This document shows, one piece after another, positions 38,979 through 48,441 of a DNA stretch of 64,000 bases (positions within the stretch are counted from its first letter, which is position 1; each line of letters starts with the position of its first letter). The stretch is from Streptomyces bacillaris (GTDB lineage Bacteria; Actinomycetota; Actinomycetes; Streptomycetales; Streptomycetaceae): the NCBI RefSeq assembly GCF_003268675.1, contig NZ_CP029378.1:6262001-6326000 (forward strand), given 5' to 3'. The position numbers and the translations under genes were made by a program. A model generated the notes under the pieces. That model worked only from the letters and a program-made list of their open reading frames with translations, was not told the origin of the DNA and did not search any database.

Positions 38979-39905
38979 TCAGTCCCAGTCCCAGTCGATG
39001 CCGACGAGCCCCCGCCGTACGTCTTCCTCCACCACGTGCACGGTCCGGTGGAGGCCCGTCAGCGTGAGGTCCCGGCGGGCCGCGCGGGCCGCCCCCGCCG
39101 AGGACTGCTCGAACCGGCGGCACCGCACCGGCAGCGCGGCCTCGTCGAAGCCGATCTGGAGCACGTACTGCCCACCGCCGAAGGTGAAGCCCCGTACGTA
39201 TTCGTCGCTGGGCCCTCCCGTACCGTCCTCGAAGCCGTAGCCGAAGAGGTACGTCTCGCCCGACCGCAGCCGGGTGTCGAAGAGCAGCTCCGCCACCAGC
39301 ACCCCCGCCTCCGCGTCCCAGCGCACCCGCCCGGTCCGGCAGTTCTCCCCGGCCCGCACCGCGATCCGCGACGGGTCGCACCCCGGATCCCCGCGGTGGA
39401 TGGCCAGATAGCGGTCGATCCCGTCCCGGTGGGCGCGTACGAGATGGAGCGAGGTGCGGCCCGCCAGCTCCCGCCGCGCCCCGATCCGCACCCGCTCCTG
39501 GTGGTCCACGGTGTGCAGCCCGCCGTCCACCGGTGACTCCATCGCCGCCAGCAGCCGTTCCACCGCGCCCGAGGACTCCAGCAGCGAGCGGTACGGGCGG
39601 GCCGCCGGACGCTCCCCGTCCGTACCCGGACCACCGTCCCGCAGCAGCCGCAGCAGCGAGTCGTCCGGCAGCGCCAGCACCTCCTCCAGCGCGCGGACGG
39701 CCCGCAGCGACTCCGGGCGGCGGGGCCGGCGTACGCCCTGCTGCCAGTAACTCAGGCTGGTCACCCCGAGCTTGACGCCCCGGTGGGCCAGATGGTGCTG
39801 CACCCGGTGGAGGGGGAGCCCGCGCACCGAGAGGGCGGTGCGCAGGGCCAGATGGAAGGGGCCGGTGTGCAGGATGCGGGCCAGTTCTCTCTCGGTGTGC
39901 CGCAT
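38979..39905 (-). CDS. Helix-turn-helix (XRE-like) DNA-binding protein
   Basis: 308 residues from ATG 39905. Near the N terminus is an atypical HTH: FHLALRTALSVRGLPLHRVQHHLAHRGVKLGVTSLSYWQQGVRRP, where LGVTSLSYWQQG is the recognition-helix region, seen in Streptomyces regulators of this type. The remaining 200 residues form an uncharacterised beta-rich domain (DRYLAIHRGDPGCDPSRIAVRAGENC, YVRGFTFGGGQYVLQIGFDEAALPVRC). Targets are unknown. The divergent secreted-protease gene is across a 227-base spacer. The extension upstream of 39905 has poor coding character. Confidence 0.75.
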   Translation of the reverse strand: MRHTERELARILHTGPFHLALRTALSVRGLPLHRVQHHLAHRGVKLGVTSLSYWQQGVRRPRRPESLRAVRALEEVLALPDDSLLRLLRDGGPGTDGERPAARPYRSLLESSGAVERLLAAMESPVDGGLHTVDHQERVRIGARRELAGRTSLHLVRAHRDGIDRYLAIHRGDPGCDPSRIAVRAGENCRTGRVRWDAEAGVLVAELLFDTRLRSGETYLFGYGFEDGTGGPSDEYVRGFTFGGGQYVLQIGFDEAALPVRCRRFEQSSAGAARAARRDLTLTGLHRTVHVVEEDVRRGLVGIDWDWD

Positions 39906-40132
39906 AGGGCGCCTCCGGTGAACGTTCACGTGGGGGAGAGGGGACACCGCCCCCGGGGGATGCGGGGGAGCAGGTGACAGGGCTGCGCCGTTCACACGGG
40001 CGTCGCGCCGTTCACACCGTGATGTCACTCCGTATTGAAGCGTGTTGACCTGCTCCGGACAACGATCGATCCTTCTCATCAGCGTCCGGACGCGCTCCTC
40101 CGATCCCCGCCCCCCGCCTTGGGAGGAACGCC

Positions 40133-40744
40133 ATGCGCAACCGAAGAATCCGGCCCCGAAGGCTCTCGTTCACCGCCCTCCTGGCCGCCGCCCTCCTCGC
40201 CGTCCCCGCGGCCACCGCCACGGCAGCAGAGCCCGCTGCCCAGGACGGCGGGGTCGCCATCGCCGCCGCCCAGCGCCTCAACATCACCATGCAGGCACAG
40301 CAGAAGAGCAACTGGTGCTGGGCGGCCGGCGGCAACACCATCGCCGCCTGGTTCGGCCGCAACTACTCCCAGAACCAGTTCTGCAACGCCTCCTTCAACC
40401 GGAACCAGAACACCGAGTGCCCCAACTCGCAGGCCACCCTCGGCAACGTCCAGACCGGGCTGTCCTGGACCGGCGTCCGGCCCGGCAGCTACGTCACCGG
40501 CTGGCTGCGCTACGCGACCGTGCAGAGCGAGATAAACGCCCGGCGGCCCATCGAGACCCGCATCCAGTGGTCGTCCGGCGGCGGGCACATGCACGTCATC
40601 TACGGGTACGACGACGCCAACAGCTGGGTCTACTGGGGCGACCCGTGGCCCTCCAGCGACCGCTACAACTGGGCCTCCCACTCCTGGTACGTGAACAACA
40701 ACCAGTTCTCCTGGACCCACTCGCTCTACCGGATCGGGGCGTGA
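40133..40744 (+). CDS. Secreted papain-like cysteine protease family protein
   Basis: 203 residues. Signal peptide at 1-32 (basic start, Ala/Leu core, cleavage near ATATAA). The mature protein shows the C39/C70-like papain fold: QKSNWCWAAGGNTIAAWFG with nucleophile Cys at about 62, GGGHMHVIYGYDD with catalytic His, and YWGDPWPSSDRYNW with the third polar residue. Two more Cys (QFCNAS, TECPNS) could form a disulfide. A gene for a secreted protein with a C-terminal anchor follows after 4 bases, so the two are probably co-expressed and act together at the cell surface. Confidence 0.82.
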   Translation: MRNRRIRPRRLSFTALLAAALLAVPAATATAAEPAAQDGGVAIAAAQRLNITMQAQQKSNWCWAAGGNTIAAWFGRNYSQNQFCNASFNRNQNTECPNSQATLGNVQTGLSWTGVRPGSYVTGWLRYATVQSEINARRPIETRIQWSSGGGHMHVIYGYDDANSWVYWGDPWPSSDRYNWASHSWYVNNNQFSWTHSLYRIGA

Positions 40745-40748
40745 GGAC

Positions 40749-41666
40749 ATGACCGCGACCACCCGGCGCCTCGCCGTCGCCACCGCACTCGCCGCCACCG
40801 CCCTGCTCGCCGCCGCGCCCGTGGCCTCCGCCGACGGAACCCCCGCCCCGCCGAAGCTGACCGCCGCCACGCTCGAAGCCGCCCACGAGGCGGCCTCCGC
40901 ACCGGCGACCCTGGACACCCTGTCCCGGTTCTTCGCCCGCGAGGGGGCGGTGGCCCGTACGGCGGCCGCACCGCGCATCGAGGCGAAGACCGTCCCCGTA
41001 CGGACGCTCTCGGCGGAGTTCGTCGCCGGGAAGCCGGGGGCCGCGCCGAGCACCCTGGACTACCTCGCCGCCACCGCCGTCTCCTCCGACGGCCAGAAGG
41101 CCTCCCTGTGGACCGTGCCCGGCTCCGGCGACGGCGGGAAATGGCAGGTGGTGAACATCGCCACCGGCGACGACGAAGCCCGCTACACCGCCCAGGGGGC
41201 CCGTGCGCTCCCCGGCGGCACGGTCTTCCGCGAACCGCAGATCGACGCCTGGTACGTCCACGACGCCTCCCGGGTCCTGCCGCTGGACCAGGACGCGAAG
41301 GCCGCCGTGGGCGCCAAGGGAATCACGCTTGACGCCTACCGGGCCCGGGTGAAGGAGGCGTACGGCGACAAGCTGCCCGGTTCCGGCTACGCGAAGTCCG
41401 GCAAGGCGGGGGGTTACGGCCCCGAGGCGGCGGGCGCGGACACCGGACAGGCCCCGGCACCCGCCCCCGGCGTCCAGGCACCGGAAGCCGCCCCGGCCCC
41501 CGGTCCCGCGCTCGCCGACGCGGCGGGCACCGGCACCCCGGACACCGCCCTGACCACCGTCTCCACGATGGCCGGGGCCGGGGCCCTGCTCGCCCTGGCC
41601 CTCGGCGGCGCCACCGCCCTACGCCACCGGATCCGCACCCGGCGCAGCCCCGCGCCGGACGCCTGA
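40749..41666 (+). CDS. Secreted protein with C-terminal membrane anchor
   Basis: 305 residues. Signal peptide (RRLAVATALAATALLAAAPVASADG), a soluble domain with LSAEFVAGKPGAAPSTLDYLAATAVSSDGQKASLW and ARYTAQGARALPGGTVFREPQIDAWYVHD, and an Ala/Pro-rich spacer. A C-terminal hydrophobic helix with an arginine-rich tail (LRHRIRTRRS) follows, resembling a sortase-independent or stop-transfer anchor; no LPxTG is visible. No known family was recognised. It begins 4 bases after the papain-like gene, suggesting a protease-partner pair in which this product could be its anchor, substrate or inhibitor. Confidence 0.72.
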   Translation: MTATTRRLAVATALAATALLAAAPVASADGTPAPPKLTAATLEAAHEAASAPATLDTLSRFFAREGAVARTAAAPRIEAKTVPVRTLSAEFVAGKPGAAPSTLDYLAATAVSSDGQKASLWTVPGSGDGGKWQVVNIATGDDEARYTAQGARALPGGTVFREPQIDAWYVHDASRVLPLDQDAKAAVGAKGITLDAYRARVKEAYGDKLPGSGYAKSGKAGGYGPEAAGADTGQAPAPAPGVQAPEAAPAPGPALADAAGTGTPDTALTTVSTMAGAGALLALALGGATALRHRIRTRRSPAPDA

Positions 41667-41671
41667 GCGAG

Positions 41672-41710
41672 GCGCTCCGGGGCCGTACGCCCTGTACGCC
41701 CCCGGAGCGC
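41672..41710 (+). terminator. Terminator, first of two tandem copies
   Basis: GCGCTCCGGGG (41672-41682) pairs with CCCCGGAGCGC (41700-41710), with inner GTAC pairing. Confidence 0.75.
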
Positions 41711-41728
41711 ACCCACGGCCGCGAACCC

Positions 41729-41768
41729 GCGCTCCGGGGCCGCCGCCACCCCCGGCGCCCCGGAGCGC
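41729..41768 (+). terminator. Terminator, second copy with identical arms
   Basis: The same arms recur: GCGCTCCGGGG (41729-41739) and CCCCGGAGCGC (41758-41768). The loop sequence differs. Confidence 0.75.
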
Positions 41769-41792
41769 ACCGGTCACCCGGAGGACGACGCA

Positions 41793-41815
41793 CTGTCACA
41801 CCCCGCAAGTAGGGT
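41793..41815 (+). promoter_or_regulatory. uvrC promoter, RecA-NDp-like geometry
   Basis: CTGTCACAC (41793-41801), 8 bases, TAGGGT (41810-41815), 7 bases, ATG 41823. Spacing equals that of the uvrB and ogt promoters, but the upstream element matches only TGTCA. Confidence 0.4.
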
Positions 41816-41822
41816 GTGAGGC

Positions 41823-44051
41823 ATGGCAGACCCCTCCAGCTACCGCCCCAGCCCGGGGCAGATCCCCGACTCCCCGGGGGTCTACAAGTTCCGCGACGAG
41901 CACCGCCGGGTGATCTACGTCGGGAAGGCCAAGAACCTCCGCCAGCGCGTCGCCAACTACTTCCAGGACCTGGCCCATCTCCACCCGCGTACGCGCACCA
42001 TGGTCACGACCGCCGCCTCCGTCGAGTGGACGGTCGTCTCCACCGAGGTCGAGGCGCTCCAGCTGGAGTACACCTGGATCAAGGAGTTCGACCCCCGGTT
42101 CAACGTCAAGTACCGGGACGACAAGAGCTATCCCTACCTCGCCGTCACGCTGAACGAGGAGTTCCCCCGCGTCCAGGTGATGCGCGGCGCCAAGAAGAAG
42201 GGCGTGCGCTACTTCGGTCCGTACGGGCACGCCTGGGCGATCCGCGAGACGGTCGACCTGATGCTCCGGGTCTTCCCCGTCCGCACCTGCTCCGCCGGGG
42301 TCTTCAAGAACGCCGCCCGAACCGGCCGCCCCTGCCTCCTCGGGTACATCGACAAGTGCTCGGCCCCCTGCGTCGGCCGGGTCACCCCCAAGGAACACCG
42401 GGAGCTGGCCGAGGACTTCTGCGACTTCATGGCCGGGCGCACCGGCACCTACATCCGCCGCCTGGAGAAGGACATGATGCAGGCGGCGGAGGAGATGGAG
42501 TACGAGCGCGCCGCCCGCCTCCGTGACGATGCCGGGGCCCTCAAGCGGGCCATGGAGAAGAGCGCCGTCGTCCTCGCGGACGCCACCGACGCCGATCTGA
42601 TCGCCGTCGCGGAGGACGAGCTGGAGGCCGCCCTCCAGATCTTCCACGTGCGCGGCGGCCGGGTCCGCGGCCAGCGCGGCTGGGTCACCGACAAGGTCGA
42701 GGCGGTCGACACCGCCGGCCTCGTCGAACACGCCCTCCAGCAGCTGTACGGGGAGGAGCGCGGCGACGCCGTCCCCAAGGAGGTCCTGGTCCCTGCCCTG
42801 CCCGAGGACACCGCGGCGGTCTCCCAGTGGCTCGCCGAGCGCCGGGGCTCCCAGGTCAGCCTGCGCATCCCGCAGCGCGGCGACAAGAAGGACCTCATGG
42901 CGACGGTCCAGCGCAACGCCCAGCAGGCGCTCGGCCTGCACAAGACCAAGCGCGCCTCCGACCTGACCACCCGCTCCCGGGCGCTGGAGGAGATCGCGGA
43001 GGCGCTCGGTCTGGACGCCGCCCCGCTGCGCATCGAGTGCTACGACATCTCCCACCTCCAGGGCGACGACGTGGTGGCCTCCATGGTGGTCTTCGAGGAC
43101 GGCCTCGCCCGCAAGAGCGAGTACCGCCGTTTCCAGATCAAGGGCTTCGAGGGCCAGGACGACGTCCGCTCGATGCACGAGGTGATCGGCCGCCGCTTCA
43201 AGCGCTACCTCCAGGAGAAGGAGCGCACGGGGGAGTGGGAGCAGACCCCATCGGTCTCCGGGGAGGCTCCGCACCCCGCGCAGAGCCCTCTGGCTCCGGA
43301 CCCCACGCAGGTCCCCTCGGCCTCGGACCCCACGCAGGTCTCCCCGCTCCCGGGCTCCGCCGAGGAGAGCGCCTCGGCCCCGCACCCTGCCCAGGCCCCC
43401 TCGGCCCCCGGCTCCGCCCAGGTCCCCTCGCTCCCGGCCTCCCCGCAGGGCACCCCTGCCCCGGCCGCCGACGCCACCGACCCTAGCGACACCGACCCCC
43501 GCGGGGACGACGGCCGCGAGGACGACGGCCGCCCCAAGCGGTTCGCCTATCCGCCGCAGCTCGTCGTGGTCGACGGCGGGCAGCCCCAGGTCGCCGCCGC
43601 CCGGCGCGCCCTGGACGAGCTGGGCATCGACGACATCGCCGTCTGCGGCCTGGCCAAGCGCCTCGAAGAGGTCTGGCTGCCCGATGACGACGACCCCGTG
43701 GTCCTGCCCCGCTCCAGCGAGGGCCTCTACCTCCTCCAGCGCGTCCGCGACGAGGCCCACCGCTTCGCCATCACCTACCAGCGCTCCAAGCGGGCCAAGC
43801 GCATCCGCTCCAGCCCCCTGGACGACGTGGCCGGGCTCGGCGAGACCCGCAAACAGGCGCTGATCAAGCATTTCGGCTCCGTGAAGAAGCTCCGGCAGGC
43901 GACAATCGAGGAGATCTGCCAGGTCCCCGGGATAGGGCGCCGGACGGCCGAATCGGTGGCGGCCGCCCTCGCCTCGGCCGCTCCCGCCGCCCCTGCCGTG
44001 AACACGGCCACAGGAGAGATCATGGAAGAGGACGACGGGGGCACGTCATGA
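41823..44051 (+). CDS. uvrC: Excinuclease ABC subunit C
   Basis: 742 residues. N-terminal GIY-YIG nuclease (PGVYKFRDEHRRVIYVGKAK), Cys-rich SAPCVGRVT region, UVR domain (MEYERAARLRDDAGALKRA), RNase H-like C-terminal nuclease (IECYDISHLQGDDVVASMVVF and VVVDGGQPQVAAA), and terminal helix-hairpin-helix (VAGLGETRKQALIKHFGS, VPGIGRRTAESVA). It makes both incisions in excision repair. A Pro/Ala/Ser/Gln-rich insertion of about 95 residues (about 472-569) splits the RNase H-like domain and contains DPTQV- and HPAQ-type repeats. It starts the operon; the stop overlaps rapZ as ATGA. Confidence 0.97.
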   Translation: MADPSSYRPSPGQIPDSPGVYKFRDEHRRVIYVGKAKNLRQRVANYFQDLAHLHPRTRTMVTTAASVEWTVVSTEVEALQLEYTWIKEFDPRFNVKYRDDKSYPYLAVTLNEEFPRVQVMRGAKKKGVRYFGPYGHAWAIRETVDLMLRVFPVRTCSAGVFKNAARTGRPCLLGYIDKCSAPCVGRVTPKEHRELAEDFCDFMAGRTGTYIRRLEKDMMQAAEEMEYERAARLRDDAGALKRAMEKSAVVLADATDADLIAVAEDELEAALQIFHVRGGRVRGQRGWVTDKVEAVDTAGLVEHALQQLYGEERGDAVPKEVLVPALPEDTAAVSQWLAERRGSQVSLRIPQRGDKKDLMATVQRNAQQALGLHKTKRASDLTTRSRALEEIAEALGLDAAPLRIECYDISHLQGDDVVASMVVFEDGLARKSEYRRFQIKGFEGQDDVRSMHEVIGRRFKRYLQEKERTGEWEQTPSVSGEAPHPAQSPLAPDPTQVPSASDPTQVSPLPGSAEESASAPHPAQAPSAPGSAQVPSLPASPQGTPAPAADATDPSDTDPRGDDGREDDGRPKRFAYPPQLVVVDGGQPQVAAARRALDELGIDDIAVCGLAKRLEEVWLPDDDDPVVLPRSSEGLYLLQRVRDEAHRFAITYQRSKRAKRIRSSPLDDVAGLGETRKQALIKHFGSVKKLRQATIEEICQVPGIGRRTAESVAAALASAAPAAPAVNTATGEIMEEDDGGTS

Positions 44052-45067
44052 CCGAACCCACCGGCCGGGCCGCCCACCAGGGCACCACCGCCCACCCCGG
44101 AGACCCCGGCCACCAGCAGCATCAGCAGCACGAACGAACAGACCGAGCAGACGGAGCAGACGTGAGTACGAACACCACGAACGAGACGGGCGAGGCAGCG
44201 GTGCCGGCCATCCCCGAGCTGGTGATCATCTCCGGCATGTCCGGCGCCGGCCGCAGCACCGCCGCCAAGTGTCTGGAGGACCTCGGCTGGTTCGTCGTCG
44301 ACAACCTGCCGCCCGCGCTGATCCCCACCATGGTGGAGCTGGGCGCCCGCTCCCAGGGGAACGTGGCGCGGATCGCCGTCGTCGTCGACGTGCGCGGCCG
44401 CCGCTTCTTCGACAACCTCCGCGAATCCCTCGCGGACCTGGAGGCCAAGCACGTCACCCGGCGGATCGTTTTCCTGGAGTCCTCCGACGACGCCCTGGTC
44501 CGCCGCTTCGAGTCGGTCCGCCGCCCGCACCCCCTCCAGGGCGACGGCCGCATCGTCGACGGCATCGCCGCCGAGCGCGACCTGCTGCGCGAGCTGCGCG
44601 GCGACGCCGACCTGGTCATCGACACCTCCAGCCTCAACGTGCACGAGCTGCGGGCCAAGATGGACGCCCAGTTCGCGGGCGAGTCCGAGCCGGAGCTGCG
44701 CGCCACCGTGATGTCCTTCGGCTACAAGTACGGCCTGCCCGTCGACGCCGACCTCGTCGTCGACTGCCGCTTCCTGCCCAACCCGCACTGGGTCCCCGAG
44801 CTGCGCCCCTTCACCGGCCTCAACGAGGAGGTCTCCGGTTACGTCTTCGACCAGCCGGGCGCCAAGGAGTTCCTCAACCAGTACACGGAGCTGCTCCAGC
44901 TGATCGCCGCCGGTTACCGCCGCGAGGGCAAGCGGTACGTGACCATCGCCGTGGGCTGCACGGGCGGCAAGCACCGCTCCGTCGCCATGTCGGAGAAGCT
45001 GTCGGCCCGCCTGGCCGCCGAAGGTATCGAGACCGTCCTCGTCCACCGGGACATGGGGCGCGAGTGA
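44048..45067 (+). CDS. rapZ: RNase adapter protein RapZ / P-loop nucleotide-binding protein
   Basis: 339 residues. Walker A is seen as SGMSGAGRST (Arg replaces the usual Lys position order: GAGRST), followed by VDNLPPALIPTM, VVDVRGRRFFDNL, LDTSSLNVHELR-type DTSSLNVHEL and the C-terminal VAVGCTGGKHRSVAMSEKL (the His/Gly/Lys-rich C-terminal half that binds RNA or GlcN6P in E. coli). The N-terminal 50 residues are a His/Gln/Thr-rich extension not seen in E. coli. It is embedded in the conserved actinobacterial uvrC-rapZ-yvcK-whiA operon and overlaps both neighbours, so translation is coupled. Confidence 0.95.
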   Translation: MTEPTGRAAHQGTTAHPGDPGHQQHQQHERTDRADGADVSTNTTNETGEAAVPAIPELVIISGMSGAGRSTAAKCLEDLGWFVVDNLPPALIPTMVELGARSQGNVARIAVVVDVRGRRFFDNLRESLADLEAKHVTRRIVFLESSDDALVRRFESVRRPHPLQGDGRIVDGIAAERDLLRELRGDADLVIDTSSLNVHELRAKMDAQFAGESEPELRATVMSFGYKYGLPVDADLVVDCRFLPNPHWVPELRPFTGLNEEVSGYVFDQPGAKEFLNQYTELLQLIAAGYRREGKRYVTIAVGCTGGKHRSVAMSEKLSARLAAEGIETVLVHRDMGRE

Positions 45068-46098
45068 CCGGTCGCAATCTGCGGATGCGCCGGCTGAGCC
45101 GCGCCGGCGCGGCGCTCTCCGGCCGCAGACGCGGTGGGCAGCCCAAGGTCGTCGCGCTCGGCGGCGGCATGGGCCTCTCGGCGTCCCTGGCGGCGCTGCG
45201 CCGGATCACCGGCGACCTCACGGCCGTGGTCACCGTCGCGGACGACGGCGGCTCCAGCGGCCGGCTGCGCGAGGAGCTGGGCGTCCTGCCCCCCGGCGAC
45301 CTGCGCAAGGCGCTCGCCGCGCTCTGCGGCGACGACGACTGGGGCCGCACCTGGTCCCGGGTGGTCCAGCACCGCTTCGAGTCCAAGGGCGACCTGCACG
45401 GCCACGCGGTCGGCAATCTGCTGATCGTGGCCCTCTGGGAGCAGCTCGGCGACCATGTCCAGGCGCTCGACCTGGTCGGCAAGCTGCTCGGCGCGCACGG
45501 CCGGGTGCTGCCCATGTCCGCCGTGCCGCTGGAGCTCCAGGCGCTGGTCAAGGGCCACGACCCCGAGCTGCCCGACGCGATCGTCACCGTGCGCGGCCAG
45601 GCCACCGTGGCGCTCACCCCGGGCGAGGTGCAGTCGGTGCACGTCGTCCCGCCCGACCCGCCGGCCGTCCCGGAGGCGGTCGCCGCCGTCCTGGACGCCG
45701 ACTGGGTGGTCCTCGGCCCCGGCTCCTGGTTCTCCTCGGTGATCCCGCACCTCCTGGTGCCGGAACTGCTCGACGCACTGGTCACCACCAAGGCCCGCAA
45801 GGTCCTCTCGTTGAATCTCGCACCACAGCCCGGTGAAACCGAGGGGTTCTCACCGCAGCGTCATTTGGAGGTTTTGGGACGACACGCCCCTAAACTCGCC
45901 TTGGACGTGGTGCTGGCCGACGAGGCAGCCGTGCCCGACCGCGCATCGCTCGACGACGCCGCCCAGCGGCTCGGGGCGGCGGTCGAGCTGGCGCCGGTGG
46001 CATCGCCCGACGGCGTTCCGGTCCATGATCAGGAGCTGTTGGCCGCCGCGTACGACCGTATTTTTCGGATGCATGGAAGGATCGGCCCATGGCGATGA
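45064..46098 (+). CDS. yvcK: YvcK family (gluconeogenesis factor / UDP-GlcNAc binding) protein
   Basis: 344 residues from GTG 45064, overlapping the rapZ stop as GTGA. The nucleotide-sugar-binding core begins KVVALGGGMGLSASLAALRRITGDLTAVVTVADDGGSSGRLREELGVLPPGDLRKALAAL (split into its known motifs GGGMGLS and DDGGSSG). VVLGPGSWFSSVIPHLL and LNLAPQPGETEGFS follow. In Bacillus and mycobacteria YvcK-type proteins bind UDP-GlcNAc and regulate cell-wall synthesis. The 3' part includes a lower-GC segment (45820-45900) with a candidate whiA promoter. It overlaps whiA by 10 bases. Confidence 0.95.
   Translation: MTGRNLRMRRLSRAGAALSGRRRGGQPKVVALGGGMGLSASLAALRRITGDLTAVVTVADDGGSSGRLREELGVLPPGDLRKALAALCGDDDWGRTWSRVVQHRFESKGDLHGHAVGNLLIVALWEQLGDHVQALDLVGKLLGAHGRVLPMSAVPLELQALVKGHDPELPDAIVTVRGQATVALTPGEVQSVHVVPPDPPAVPEAVAAVLDADWVVLGPGSWFSSVIPHLLVPELLDALVTTKARKVLSLNLAPQPGETEGFSPQRHLEVLGRHAPKLALDVVLADEAAVPDRASLDDAAQRLGAAVELAPVASPDGVPVHDQELLAAAYDRIFRMHGRIGPWR
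45881..45896 (+). promoter_or_regulatory. Candidate internal whiA promoter with WhiA site
   Basis: Within yvcK, TAAACT (45891-45896) is a good -10 element with TTGGAG/TTTTGGGA upstream. GACAC (45881-45885), the known WhiA recognition core, lies directly before it. A sporulation-induced promoter inside the gene upstream of whiA is established in S. coelicolor. Confidence 0.45.
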
Positions 46099-47078
46099 CG
46101 CCAGCGGTGAAGGACGAAATCTCTCGGCTTCCCGTCACCCGGACCTGCTGCAGGAAGGCAGAGGTCTCGGCGATTCTTCGGTTCGCGGGCGGGCTGCACC
46201 TGGTGAGCGGCCGCATTGTGATCGAGGCCGAGCTGGACACCGCGATGGCGGCGCGCCGGCTCAAGCGCGACATCCTCGAAATCTTCGGGCACAGCTCGGA
46301 GCTGATCGTGATGGCCCCCGGCGGGCTGCGGCGCGGCTCGCGCTACGTCGTACGGGTGGTGGCTGGCGGCGACCAGTTGGCTCGCCAGACCGGCCTGGTG
46401 GACGGCCGCGGCCGCCCCATCCGCGGGCTGCCGCCGCAGGTGGTCTCGGGGGCCACCTGCGACGCCGAGGCCGCCTGGCGCGGGGCGTTCCTCGCACACG
46501 GCTCGCTCACCGAGCCCGGCCGCTCCTCCTCGCTGGAGGTCACCTGCCCCGGCCCGGAGGCGGCCCTCGCCCTGGTCGGCGCGGCGCGCAGGCTCTCCAT
46601 CGCCGCCAAGGCCCGTGAGGTGCGCGGGGTGGACCGGGTCGTCGTCCGCGACGGCGACGCCATCGGCGCCCTGCTCACCCGGCTCGGCGCCCATGAGTCG
46701 GTGCTGGCCTGGGAGGAGCGCCGGATGCGGCGCGAGGTCCGCGCCACGGCCAACCGGCTGGCCAACTTCGACGACGCCAACCTGCGCCGCTCGGCCCGCG
46801 CGGCCGTCGCCGCCGGGGCCCGGGTCGGACGTGCGCTGGAGATCCTCGGCGAGGAGGTCCCCGAGCACCTCGCGGCGGCCGGCCGGCTGCGCATGGAGCA
46901 CAAGCAGGCATCGCTGGAGGAGCTGGGCGCGCTGGCGGACCCGCCGCTCACCAAGGACGCCGTCGCCGGGCGGATCCGCCGGCTGCTGGCCATGGCCGAC
47001 AAGCGCGCCCAGGATCTCGGCATCCCCGGCACCGAGGCGACGCTCAGCGAGGAGATGGCGGACGGTCTGGTCGGCTGA
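46089..47078 (+). CDS. whiA: Sporulation transcription factor WhiA
   Basis: 329 residues, full length. The N-terminal LAGLIDADG-homing-endonuclease-like domain (CCRKAEVSAILRFAGGLHL, AARRLKRDILEIFG, PQVVSGATCDAEAAWRGAFLAHGSLTEPGRSSSLEV in segments) is followed by the C-terminal HTH (ADPPLTKDAVAGRIRRLLAMADKRA). In Streptomyces WhiA binds GACAC together with WhiB and switches on sporulation septation genes such as ftsZ. Last gene of the uvrC operon; a perfect 16-bp hairpin follows. Confidence 0.97.
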   Translation: MAMTPAVKDEISRLPVTRTCCRKAEVSAILRFAGGLHLVSGRIVIEAELDTAMAARRLKRDILEIFGHSSELIVMAPGGLRRGSRYVVRVVAGGDQLARQTGLVDGRGRPIRGLPPQVVSGATCDAEAAWRGAFLAHGSLTEPGRSSSLEVTCPGPEAALALVGAARRLSIAAKAREVRGVDRVVVRDGDAIGALLTRLGAHESVLAWEERRMRREVRATANRLANFDDANLRRSARAAVAAGARVGRALEILGEEVPEHLAAAGRLRMEHKQASLEELGALADPPLTKDAVAGRIRRLLAMADKRAQDLGIPGTEATLSEEMADGLVG

Positions 47079-47092
47079 GTCGCCGACGGCCC

Positions 47093-47130
47093 GGGACCAA
47101 CGTCCCGGGCCGCTCCGGGACGTTGGTCCC
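47093..47130. terminator. Terminator after whiA
   Basis: GGGACCAACGTCCCGG (47093-47108) pairs perfectly with 47115-47130 around a 6-base loop. Confidence 0.88.
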
Positions 47131-47318
47131 GAGCCCGTCCGGAGGCCCGTGCACCCTACTGGGGAGTACGGGCCTCCCGCCGTTTTCCCGTGGCGTGTAC
47201 GGGCCCTCTCGATGTCACCCCAGGGGCCTCGGAGAGGTAGGGTCGATAGCGGTCGGGGACATCCCTATACACCTCGTCGGCTTCAGAAACCGGCGTACTT
47301 ATACGAGGAGATCGGTTC

Positions 47319-48329
<1,011 letters not shown>

Positions 48330-48360
48330 TCCTCGGGTCGGCAGGCACATCGATGTGAGC

Positions 48361-48402
48361 AAGGGGCTCGACCGGCGCAACGACGCGCCGGTCGGGCCCC
48401 TT
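48361..48402 (+). terminator. Hairpin terminator between gap and pgk
   Basis: Arms 48361-48378 and 48385-48402 pair over 18 positions with one G-U, loop AACGAC. It is followed by a short T-containing stretch. Confidence 0.82.
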
Positions 48403-48441
48403 AGCATGCTCATCGGTCCTTCCAAGGAGTAAACGGAACAG

